NCBI GenBank assembly: GCA_947631925.1
Contig: CANRNE010000012.1
Coordinates: 1 to 60,370 of the forward strand
Direction of reading: 5' to 3'
DNA from: an uncultured Clostridia bacterium
Lineage (GTDB): Bacteria > Bacillota > Clostridia > Christensenellales > Borkfalkiaceae
DNA length: 60,370 nt
Made by a program: the position numbers and the translations under genes. Every line of letters starts with the position of its first letter. Within the stretch, counting starts at the first letter, position 1. This document shows, one piece after another, positions 35,192-42,392 of this stretch. The notes below the pieces were generated by a model that worked only from the letters and a program-made list of their open reading frames with translations, was not told the origin of the DNA and did not search any database.

Positions 35192-35225
35192 GCACCCGTT
35201 TCAGCAAGGCGGGTGCATGCTTTTT
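35192..35225 (+). terminator. Terminator of valS
   Basis: GCACCCG at 35192-35198 pairs with CGGGTGC at 35210-35216, with TTTTT at 35220-35225 shortly after. A second hairpin (GGCTGCC/GGCAGCC, about 35227-35249) follows before adhE. Confidence 0.7.
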
Positions 35226-35270
35226 CGGCTGCCCGAACAGGCGGCAGCCAATTCTTTGGAGGAACACGGC

Positions 35271-37880
35271 GTGAAAGATTTCAGAGTATCCGACGAAGAT
35301 TCCCTGCGGCAGTTGCTCGCCCGCGTGCGCGCCGCACAGGAGAAGTTTGCGACGTATTCGCAAGAGCAGGTGGACGAAATTTTTTACCGTGCCGCGCTTG
35401 CGGCCAACCGCGCGCGCATTCCGCTTGCAAAACTTGCGGTGGAAGAGACGGGAATGGGCGTCATAGAGGACAAAGTCATCAAGAACCACTACGCGTCCGA
35501 GTACATTTATAACGCCTACAAAGATACCAAGACGTGCGGCGTCATCGAACAGGACGAATCGGCGGGGTATACCCGCATTGCGGAGCCCATCGGCGTCATT
35601 GCCGCCATTATTCCGACGACCAATCCCACGTCCACGGCGATTTTCAAGTGTCTCATCTGCCTGAAGACGCGCAACGGGCTCATTATTTCCCCGCACCCGC
35701 GGGCGAAGAGGAGCACCATCGAGGCGGCAAAGATTGTGCTCGAAGCCGCGGTGGAGGCCGGCGCGCCCGAGGACATCATCGGCTGGATTGACGATCCCAC
35801 CGTTCCGCTCTCGGCGACCGTCATGCACGAAGCCGACCTCATCCTCGCAACGGGCGGCCCGGGGATGGTCAAGGCGGCATATTCTTCGGGAAAGCCCGCG
35901 CTCGGCGTGGGGGCGGGCAATGTTCCCGCCGTCATCGACAGTACTGCGGATATCCGCCTCGCCGTCTCCTCCGTTCTGCACTCCAAGACCTTCGACAACG
36001 GCATGATTTGCGCCTCCGAACAGGCCGTCATCGTGCTCGACGACATCTATGAGGCCTTCAAAGAGGAACTGCGCCTGCGCGGGGCGTATCTCACGACGGC
36101 GGAGGAGACCCAGCTTTTGCGCAAGACGATGTTCGTCAACGGCGCGCTCAACTCCCGCATCGTCGGGCAGCCCGCCTGCAAAATTGCGGATATGGCGGGA
36201 TTTTGCGTCCCCGAGGGCACGCGCGTGCTCGTCGGAGAGGTGACGAGCGTGAATATCTCCGAGCCCTTCGCCCACGAAAAACTCTCGCCCGTGCTTGCGA
36301 TGTACCGCGCCAAGGACTTCAAGGACGCGGTCGCAAAAGCCGACAGGCTGGTGCGCGACGGCGGCCTCGGGCATACGTCCTCCATCTTTTTGGACGTGAC
36401 GAAGGGACGGGAGAAGCTCGCGTACTTCAGCTCCGTCTTAAAGACCTGCCGCATCGTCGTCAACACGCCCTCGTCGCACGGCGGAATCGGTGACTTGTAC
36501 AACTTCAAGAGCCCGCCTTCGCTCACCCTCGGCTGTGGCTCGTGGGGCGGCAACTCCGTCTCCGAGAACGTCGGGGTCAAGCATCTTCTCAACATCAAAA
36601 CGATTGCGGAAAGGAAGGAAAATATGCTTTGGTTCAGAGCGCCCGAAAAAATTTACTTCAAGCGCGGCTGTCTGGAGACCGCCCTCAAAGAGCTGGGTGA
36701 CAGCGGCAAGAAGCGCGCCTTTGTCGTCACCGACAAATTCCTCTTCGAGAGCGGATTCACGAAAAAAATCACCTCCGTTCTCGACGGAATGGGCATCGAG
36801 CACGCCACGTTCTTTGACGTGACGCCAGACCCCACGCTCGCCTGCGCCGAAGAGGGCGTCAAACAGCTGAGAAGCCTTTCTCCCGACGTCATCATCGCCG
36901 TCGGCGGAGGCTCTCCCATGGACGCGGCGAAGATTATGTGGGTGCTCTACGAACACCCCGAAGTCAGCTTCGAGGACATGGCGATGCGCTTCTCCGATAT
37001 CAGAAAACGCATCTACCGCTTCCCGCATTTAGGCGACAAGGCGACATTTGTCGCAATTCCCACGACAGCCGGCACGGGGAGCGAAGTCACGCCGTTTGCG
37101 GTAATCACAGACGAGAAGACGGGCACCAAATATCCCATCGCCGACTACGAACTCATGCCAGACATGGCAATTGTGGACGCCGACCTCATGCTGAGCATCC
37201 CCAAGGGATTGACTGCGGCATCCGGCATCGACGCTTTGAGCCACGCGCTCGAGGCGATTGCCTCCGTCATGGCGACGCCCTACACCGACGGACTTGCCAA
37301 GGAAGCCGCGCGGATGATTTTCGAATTCCTGCCGCGTGCCTATCACAGCGGCGCTTCCGACCCCGCGGCGCGGGAGGGGATGGCGAATGCGGCGACGATG
37401 GCGGGGATGGCGTTTGCGAATGCCTTCCTCGGCGTCTGCCACTCGATGGCGCACAAGCTCGGCTCCTACTTCCACGTCGCCCACGGCGTCGCCAACGCGC
37501 TCCTTTTGGATGAAGTCATCCGCTTCAACAGCGCGGACGCGCCCGAGAAGATGGGGACGTTCTCGCAGTACGCCTACCCGCAGTGCAAGGCGCGCTATGC
37601 GGACGTCGCCCGCTATGTCGGCCTTACGGGAGGGGACGACGATGCGCTCGTCGAGGCGCTCATCGAAAAAATTGACGCCTTAAAGCGGGAGATAGGGCTC
37701 CCGATGACCATCCGCGAAGCGCTCGAGGGGAAGTTCACCGAGGAGGAATTCCTCGCAAAGCTCGACGAAATGACGGAGGCCGCCTTCGACGACCAGTGCA
37801 CGGGCTCCAACCCGCGCTACCCGCTCCTTGCCGAAATCAAGGGGATGTACCTCAACGCCTACTACGACAGGAAACGTTGA
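35271..37880 (+). CDS. adhE: Bifunctional acetaldehyde/alcohol dehydrogenase
   Basis: Reduces acetyl-CoA to ethanol with two NADH. The 869-residue product is a fusion of an aldehyde dehydrogenase domain (about 1-430; IPTTNPTSTAIFK, GVGAGNVPAVID and the catalytic Cys in GMICASEQA) and an iron alcohol dehydrogenase domain (about 445-869; VGGGSPMDAAKIM, TTAGTGSEVTPF and the His ligands in HSMAHKLGSYFHVAHG). The GTG at 35271 is preferred: GGAGGA lies seven bases upstream, and the reading from it matches the usual AdhE N-terminus. An ATG at 35217 lies inside the valS terminator hairpin. No Rex site is obvious upstream. Confidence 0.95.
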   Translation: MKDFRVSDEDSLRQLLARVRAAQEKFATYSQEQVDEIFYRAALAANRARIPLAKLAVEETGMGVIEDKVIKNHYASEYIYNAYKDTKTCGVIEQDESAGYTRIAEPIGVIAAIIPTTNPTSTAIFKCLICLKTRNGLIISPHPRAKRSTIEAAKIVLEAAVEAGAPEDIIGWIDDPTVPLSATVMHEADLILATGGPGMVKAAYSSGKPALGVGAGNVPAVIDSTADIRLAVSSVLHSKTFDNGMICASEQAVIVLDDIYEAFKEELRLRGAYLTTAEETQLLRKTMFVNGALNSRIVGQPACKIADMAGFCVPEGTRVLVGEVTSVNISEPFAHEKLSPVLAMYRAKDFKDAVAKADRLVRDGGLGHTSSIFLDVTKGREKLAYFSSVLKTCRIVVNTPSSHGGIGDLYNFKSPPSLTLGCGSWGGNSVSENVGVKHLLNIKTIAERKENMLWFRAPEKIYFKRGCLETALKELGDSGKKRAFVVTDKFLFESGFTKKITSVLDGMGIEHATFFDVTPDPTLACAEEGVKQLRSLSPDVIIAVGGGSPMDAAKIMWVLYEHPEVSFEDMAMRFSDIRKRIYRFPHLGDKATFVAIPTTAGTGSEVTPFAVITDEKTGTKYPIADYELMPDMAIVDADLMLSIPKGLTAASGIDALSHALEAIASVMATPYTDGLAKEAARMIFEFLPRAYHSGASDPAAREGMANAATMAGMAFANAFLGVCHSMAHKLGSYFHVAHGVANALLLDEVIRFNSADAPEKMGTFSQYAYPQCKARYADVARYVGLTGGDDDALVEALIEKIDALKREIGLPMTIREALEGKFTEEEFLAKLDEMTEAAFDDQCTGSNPRYPLLAEIKGMYLNAYYDRKR

Positions 37881-37905
37881 AATAATGGTTTTAACATAGT
37901 ATTAT
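37877..37905 (+). promoter_or_regulatory. Candidate promoter overlapping palindrome site 2
   Basis: TTGAAA at 37877-37882 (including the last bases of adhE), 17 bases, TATTAT at 37900-37905; the -10 box lies inside the palindrome. A transcript from it would meet the terminator at 37933 within about 50 bases and cover no gene. Confidence 0.4.
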
Positions 37906-37920
37906 GCCAGACATAATACT
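37898..37920. promoter_or_regulatory. 23-bp palindrome, site 2 of the PadR-type operator family
   Basis: AGTATTATG at 37898-37906, CCAGA, CATAATACT at 37912-37920, followed by TTCGA: a perfect 9-base inverted repeat, nearly identical to site 1. It lies between the adhE stop and a terminator. Confidence 0.68.
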
Positions 37921-37932
37921 TCGATAAAGCAC

Positions 37933-37959
37933 AAAAAAGCCGCCTTTCGGCGGTTTTTT
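37933..37959. terminator. Bidirectional terminator between adhE and rplI
   Basis: A-run, CCGCC at 37940-37944, TTTC, GGCGG at 37949-37953, T-run. Confidence 0.85.
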
Positions 37960-37982
37960 CTTGTATTCTCGGAAAAATTCCT

Positions 37983-38429
37983 CTATTCGAGGGGAATGAC
38001 GTTGACTTTGATTTTTGCCGTCACGCCCTCCATCAGGCGGACTTCCGCATCGAACAACCCGAGGGAGCGGAAGGCGATTTTTGCGATGATTTTCTTTTTG
38101 TCTACTTCGAAGCCCTGTTCCGCGAGCGCCTGCGCGATGTTGTCCGTCGTCACCGAGCCGAACACCTTTCCGTTTTTGCCGACGCGGATGGGGACGTTCA
38201 CCTGCGTGCCGTTCATCTTGGCGGCGAGCTCCTTGAGCGCCTTAACGGTCTCCGCCTTGTGAAAAGCGTCCGCGCTCTTTCTCTGCTCGATTTCGTTGAC
38301 GCCGCTCGCCGTTGCAATCTCCGCGAGTCCGCGCTTCAAGAGGAAATTCTTGGCAAATCCGTCCGAAACTTCGATGACGTCGCCCTTTTTTCCGCTGCCT
38401 TTGACGTCTGCTTTGAGGATAACTTTCAT
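37983..38429 (-). CDS. rplI: Ribosomal protein bL9
   Basis: The 148-residue product starts MKVILKADVKGSGKKGDVIEV and contains GFAKNFLLKRGLA, the N-terminal 23S-binding domain, then the long connecting helix and the C-terminal domain. The ATG at 38429 has AAGGAG upstream; the frame open further upstream includes the promoter and is not coding. Single-gene unit with its own promoter. Confidence 0.96.
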   Translation of the reverse strand: MKVILKADVKGSGKKGDVIEVSDGFAKNFLLKRGLAEIATASGVNEIEQRKSADAFHKAETVKALKELAAKMNGTQVNVPIRVGKNGKVFGSVTTDNIAQALAEQGFEVDKKKIIAKIAFRSLGLFDAEVRLMEGVTAKIKVNVIPLE

Positions 38430-38448
38430 GGTTTTTCTCCTTTTTTGT

Positions 38449-38477
38449 ATTGTACCAGTTTTCTCTGCGTTTGTCAA
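38449..38477 (-). promoter_or_regulatory. Promoter of rplI
   Basis: Minus strand TTGACA (38477-38472), 17 bases, TACAAT (38454-38449). Confidence 0.88.
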
Positions 38478-38523
38478 GATATTTTTTCGGATTCGGGGAA
38501 TACTATGGGCAGGAGGTAAGTTT

Positions 38524-38673
38524 ATGGACGGAATGAATTGCGGCGTGTCCTGCGGCGTCACCGAATGCCGCTTCAACTCGGACGGCATGAAGTGCAAACT
38601 CGACAAGATTCACGTGGGCAATACCTGCGACTGCGAGCACTGCACCTGCTGCGACAGTTTCCAAAAGCGCTGA
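38524..38673 (+). CDS. DUF1540 cysteine-rich small protein
   Basis: The 49-residue product holds nine cysteines in the DUF1540 pattern, MNCGVSCGVTECRFNSDG and later CDCEHCTCCDSF. AGGAGG lies eight bases before the ATG at 38524. Such proteins are common in Clostridia, sometimes in sporulation contexts, and probably bind metal; their function is not established. It is divergent from rplI. Confidence 0.85.
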   Translation: MDGMNCGVSCGVTECRFNSDGMKCKLDKIHVGNTCDCEHCTCCDSFQKR

Positions 38674-38873
38674 GCGGCGAAGGCGGAGCGATTTTGCTCC
38701 GCCCAAGTTGTATAATCGGCTCTATCCTGCGCAAACTGCCTTGCGGCGGGAGACCGCCTTTTCATAGAGTTTTTGCCCATCTTCACGGCAAAAACACGGG
38801 GAGGACGCTCGTTCGTCCTCCCTTATACTGTTCTCGGGGCATGACGGGGCGGACTTACGGCATAAAATAGGGT
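38674..38873 (+). other. Gene-free 200 bases with several hairpins
   Basis: Three stems are visible: GGCGGAGC (38682-38689) with GCTCCGCC (38696-38703), the likely end of the DUF1540 transcript; GGCGG/CCGCC near 38745-38760 followed by TTTT; and GGGAGGACG (38799-38807) with CGTCCTCCC (38814-38822). No reading frame or known RNA family is apparent. TAAAAT at 38863-38868 may be the -10 box of the following gene. Confidence 0.5.
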
Positions 38874-39767
38874 ATGAAATTTTTGCGTGCTATCCGCCTT
38901 TTGCTCCCGTTTTTTCTCCTTCTTTCCGCTCTCTTATTTGTCCTTTTCTTCCCTTTAGGGAAGGACACCCCCGCGGCGACGAGAGTTGTCACCGTCTGGA
39001 ACGTCGACACGTTCGAGGGCGGCAGGGGGAGCCGCACGGCGTTTTTGCGCAGTGTGGCGCGGCGCGTCGAGAAGGAGCGCGAGGGCGTCTATTTTCTCGT
39101 GACGGACTACACCGTCGACGGCGCAGAGGCGGCTTGTCGGGAGGGAAATTCGCCCGATTTGCTCTGCTTCGGGCTGGGTCTCGACTGCTTTGCCGAGAAG
39201 AGCCTCCCGCTTCCCTTTTCCTTTGCGGGCGGCACGGTGGGGGAAGACTGCCTCGCCGTCCCGTGGTATGCGGGCGGATATTTTCTCTTCTCGCTGACAG
39301 AGAATTTCGAAGAGGAGGGGAGCTGTGTCATCTCCGTCGGCGGAAAAAATCTTCCCGTGCTCGCGGCACGGTATGCGGGCATTGCGGGGGAGACGGCGGA
39401 CTCGCTCGCCGCATATACGGGATTTTTAAGCGGGAAATATCGCTATCTGCTCGGCACGCAGCGGGACGTGCAGCGCTTTTTGTCCCGCCAAATTTCCGTC
39501 TATTCCAAGCCGCTCCTTGCCTACACCGACCTCATCGGCTATGTCTCCGTGCTGAAAAGGGGGGAAGACGCTTCCGCGTTCCTCGCCGCACTCCTTTCGG
39601 AGGAGACCCGCGCCCGCCTCGGGGAAATCGGCCTCTTCGCGCCCGACTTTCCCCAAGGGACGAAGACGCCCGCCCTCTTTTCGGACGGCAAGGCGCTTGC
39701 AGACCTCGCCGCACGGGCGCCGTCGGACAGCATAAAAAATCTCGACAAATATCTGAAAACCATTTGA
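38874..39767 (+). CDS. Membrane-anchored protein resembling an extracellular solute-binding protein
   Basis: The 297-residue product has an N-terminal signal-anchor (about 5-28, very hydrophobic) without a lipobox cysteine. VVTVWNVDTFEGGRGSRTAFL then SPDLLCFGLGLD and VPWYAGGYFLFSL match the order of landmarks in family 1 sugar-binding proteins (strand, DLL, W-Y-Y). It is about 100 residues shorter than usual and has no transporter genes beside it. It may be a degenerate or repurposed binding protein. The ribosome binding site is poor (AGGG four bases from the ATG), and a possible -10 box lies only five bases away, so the mRNA may be nearly leaderless. Confidence 0.6.
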   Translation: MKFLRAIRLLLPFFLLLSALLFVLFFPLGKDTPAATRVVTVWNVDTFEGGRGSRTAFLRSVARRVEKEREGVYFLVTDYTVDGAEAACREGNSPDLLCFGLGLDCFAEKSLPLPFSFAGGTVGEDCLAVPWYAGGYFLFSLTENFEEEGSCVISVGGKNLPVLAARYAGIAGETADSLAAYTGFLSGKYRYLLGTQRDVQRFLSRQISVYSKPLLAYTDLIGYVSVLKRGEDASAFLAALLSEETRARLGEIGLFAPDFPQGTKTPALFSDGKALADLAARAPSDSIKNLDKYLKTI

Positions 39768-39792
39768 ATTTCCGCACGGAATATGATACAAT
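39764..39792 (+). promoter_or_regulatory. Promoter of murB
   Basis: TTGAAT at 39764-39769, 17 bases, TACAAT at 39787-39792. It closely resembles the promoter at 47107 before the pfkB-family gene. Confidence 0.8.
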
Positions 39793-39807
39793 ATAAGGAG
39801 AATTAGT

Positions 39808-40686
39808 TTGGACACGTTTGCCCTTCTCAAAGAACGTTTTCCCCGCCTTGCCCTGTGCCGCGATTTTTCCTTTGCCCGCCATACGACAATCGGCTGCGGC
39901 GGCATGGCGGACGTTGCCGCCTTTCCGCAAAGAGGGGAGCTCGCACCCCTTGCTTGCTTCTTAAAAGAAGCAAACATCCCGTACTGTCTGCTCGGGGCGG
40001 GGGCGAACGTGCTCGCCGCGGACGGACGGTTTCACGGCGTCGTCGTGAAATTTTCCCGCATGAATTCCCTCTTTGCGGAGGGGAACACCCTCATCGCCGA
40101 CGCCGGGGTCACGGGCGGGTCGCTTCTGCGCGCCGCTTGCGCATGCAATCTCAAGGGACTGCATTTTCTGACGGGAATCCCGATGTCGGTGGGGGGCGCC
40201 ACTGCGATGAATGCGGGCGTTCGGGGAAGGCATCTCTCCGACGTCCTCGTCTGGGCGGAGGCTCTCTTGGACGGCAAACTCGTGCGCATTCCGCAAAAAG
40301 AGTGTCAATTTTCCGAGAAATCGAGCGTTTTTCTGCAGAAAATCGCCATTTCGCGCGTCTGCCTTGCGGGGACTGCTGCAACCGAGCGGGAGATTGCGGC
40401 GGAGCGGGAATACTACCGAAATCTCAGGGCACACCTTCCCAAGGGGAGAAGCATGGGCTGCGTGTTCGTCAATCCCGAAGGGGAGTCCGCGGGCGCCCTC
40501 ATCGAGCGTTGCGGCCTCAAGGAGAGGCGCATCGGCGGGGCAGTCGTCTCGTCGCAGCATGCGAACTTTATCCTCTCCGAAGGGGCGACGTCATCGGACG
40601 TTGCCGCCCTCATCGAACTTGTCAGACAGACCGTCTTCGCCGAGACGGGGATTTTGCTCCGCGAGGAGATTCGGCGCCTTCCCTAA
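39808..40686 (+). CDS. murB: UDP-N-acetylenolpyruvoylglucosamine reductase
   Basis: Second step of UDP-MurNAc formation, FAD-dependent. The 292-residue product shows HTTIGCGGMADVAAFP, LGAGANVLAADGRFHGVVV (FAD binding), GIPMSVGGATAMNAGVRG, and GCVFVNPEGESAGALIE with the catalytic Ser replaced by a Cys-containing GCVF segment as in type II enzymes. The start codon is TTG at 39808, with AAGGAG six bases upstream. It heads a run with the PHP, whiA and dnaE genes, as in many Gram-positives. Confidence 0.93.
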   Translation: MDTFALLKERFPRLALCRDFSFARHTTIGCGGMADVAAFPQRGELAPLACFLKEANIPYCLLGAGANVLAADGRFHGVVVKFSRMNSLFAEGNTLIADAGVTGGSLLRAACACNLKGLHFLTGIPMSVGGATAMNAGVRGRHLSDVLVWAEALLDGKLVRIPQKECQFSEKSSVFLQKIAISRVCLAGTAATEREIAAEREYYRNLRAHLPKGRSMGCVFVNPEGESAGALIERCGLKERRIGGAVVSSQHANFILSEGATSSDVAALIELVRQTVFAETGILLREEIRRLP

Positions 40687-40687
40687 C

Positions 40688-41461
40688 ATGTTGAACCTCA
40701 CAGCCGACTATCACACCCATACGCCCTACTCGCACGGCAAGAACACCGTGCTCGAAAACGCGCGCGCCGCAAAGGAGCGGGGACTTGCCGCGGTCGGAAT
40801 CACCGACCACGGATTTTCCCATCTTCTCTTCGGACTGAAGAGAAAGGACGTTCCCCCCTTGAAAGAGGAATGCCGCGCCGCAGAGGCGGAGACTGGGGTA
40901 AAAGTTCTCGTCGGCATCGAGAGCAACATTCGCGGCGTCTCGGGGAAATGCGACCTCGAGGAGAGGGATTTTGAGAATTTCGACCTCTACCTTGCGGGCA
41001 TTCATGTCTTTATCGACGTGGACAAGCCCTCGGACGTCCGCCTCGGCTTCGGTGGCTGGATGCGGGACAAGCTCCGCATCAAGCCCTCCAAGGGGGAAAT
41101 CCGCGCCGCGACGCAGGCGTATATCCGCGCCGTGCAAAACAATCCCATCGACGTCATCACGCATCTCAACTTTCAGACGAGGGCGGATGCGGTGGAAGTC
41201 GCAAAGTGCTGCCGCGACTATGGGACGTACCTCGAAATCAGCGCCAAAAAGACGCATTTCACCGATGAAGAACTCTCTGCCGTTGCCGCGACGGGCGTGC
41301 GCTTTGTGATTGGCTCGGACGCGCACACGGCGGACCGCGTGGGGGACTGCCTGCTCGCCTCCGAACAGATTGCGCGGGTGGGAATTCCGCTCTCGCAGAT
41401 AGACAACATCGAAGGCAGACTGCCCGCCTTCCGCTTTGCGGAATACAAGAAGCATTTATAG
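40688..41461 (+). CDS. PHP-domain phosphoesterase (YcdX-like)
   Basis: The 257-residue product has the four PHP metal-binding motifs: DYHTHTPYSHG (His9, His11), GITDHG, GIESN and GSDAHTADRVG. It starts two bases after the murB stop, within the same transcript. PHP phosphatases next to murB are frequent in Clostridia; the natural substrate is unknown. Confidence 0.9.
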   Translation: MLNLTADYHTHTPYSHGKNTVLENARAAKERGLAAVGITDHGFSHLLFGLKRKDVPPLKEECRAAEAETGVKVLVGIESNIRGVSGKCDLEERDFENFDLYLAGIHVFIDVDKPSDVRLGFGGWMRDKLRIKPSKGEIRAATQAYIRAVQNNPIDVITHLNFQTRADAVEVAKCCRDYGTYLEISAKKTHFTDEELSAVAATGVRFVIGSDAHTADRVGDCLLASEQIARVGIPLSQIDNIEGRLPAFRFAEYKKHL

Positions 41462-41474
41462 GGGGGAGCAATTC

Positions 41475-42392
41475 GTGAACTTCACGACGGAAATCAGGCG
41501 GGACCTCATCCGCGCCGTCTATGAAAAGCGTTGCTGCCGCCTTGCGCTTTTGAGCGGTTTTCTCGACACGAGCGGGAGCTGGAGCATCGGCAGTGAAAGC
41601 GCGCGGGACGGCTTCTCCTTCACGAGCGAGAGCGAGCAAATCGCAGACTTCTTGCTCGGCATCGTGCGCGGGCTCTTCGGGGTCGAAATGCAGGTGGAGC
41701 ACGCCGTGCGCGACGAGCGTCACAAGCGGGACAAGCTCACCTTCGGCTACTACGGGGAGCGCGCAGGGGAATTTGCCGACGAGATTACCGACTACAGTCC
41801 CGCGAACAATTTGTCCGACTGCTGTGCGCGGGCATATCTTGCGGGCGCCTTCCTCGGGAGCGGGAGCTGTACCCTTCCCCGCGAGGACAAGAAGACGGGC
41901 TATCACCTCGAAGTCGTCTTTCATTGCGGCTTTGCCGACCTCGCCGCCGCCGATTTTCAGACGCTCCTCGGTCGGTTTCACATCCCCGCAGGCGTCGTCC
42001 TCCGCGGCGAGGCGTATGTCGTCTACCTCAAGAGCAGGGAGGCCATCTCCGATTTTCTCGCCGTCGCCTCTGCGGGCGCCGCACGGGCACGGCTCGAGGA
42101 GGTCTCGCGGCTGCGCACCGAAAATAACTATGCCAACCGCGCCTCCAACTGTCTGGCGGGCAATGCGGACAGGGCGGCAATCGCCAGCGTGGAGCAGGTC
42201 GTCGCCTTCGGAAAACTCAAAGAGAAGGGAATTCTCGCAACCCTCGACGCGCCCTTAAGGGAGGCCGCCGAGGCACGGTTAAGCCATCCCGAACGCACCC
42301 TCGCGGAACTTGCGGAGGGACTGCACATCACCAAGAGCTGTCTCAACCACAGACTGCGCAAACTCATGAAACTGGCAGGGGAACATGACTGA
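41475..42392 (+). CDS. whiA: WhiA-type DNA-binding regulator
   Basis: The 305-residue product has an N-terminal LAGLIDADG-like fold (CCRLALLSGFLDTSGSWSI, YLAGAFLGSGSCTLP) and a C-terminal helix-turn-helix (HPERTLAELAEGLHITKS, NHRLRKLMKLA) as in WhiA, a regulator of division and development. The start is the GTG at 41475, with GGGGGGAG upstream. Genes rapZ and yvcK, usually found between the PHP or murB gene and whiA, are absent. Confidence 0.92.
   Translation: MNFTTEIRRDLIRAVYEKRCCRLALLSGFLDTSGSWSIGSESARDGFSFTSESEQIADFLLGIVRGLFGVEMQVEHAVRDERHKRDKLTFGYYGERAGEFADEITDYSPANNLSDCCARAYLAGAFLGSGSCTLPREDKKTGYHLEVVFHCGFADLAAADFQTLLGRFHIPAGVVLRGEAYVVYLKSREAISDFLAVASAGAARARLEEVSRLRTENNYANRASNCLAGNADRAAIASVEQVVAFGKLKEKGILATLDAPLREAAEARLSHPERTLAELAEGLHITKSCLNHRLRKLMKLAGEHD

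Noticed and set aside
35185-35270. Rex operator before adhE
   Set aside because: No TTGTTAA-N4-TTAACAA-like site is present; only two hairpins are visible.
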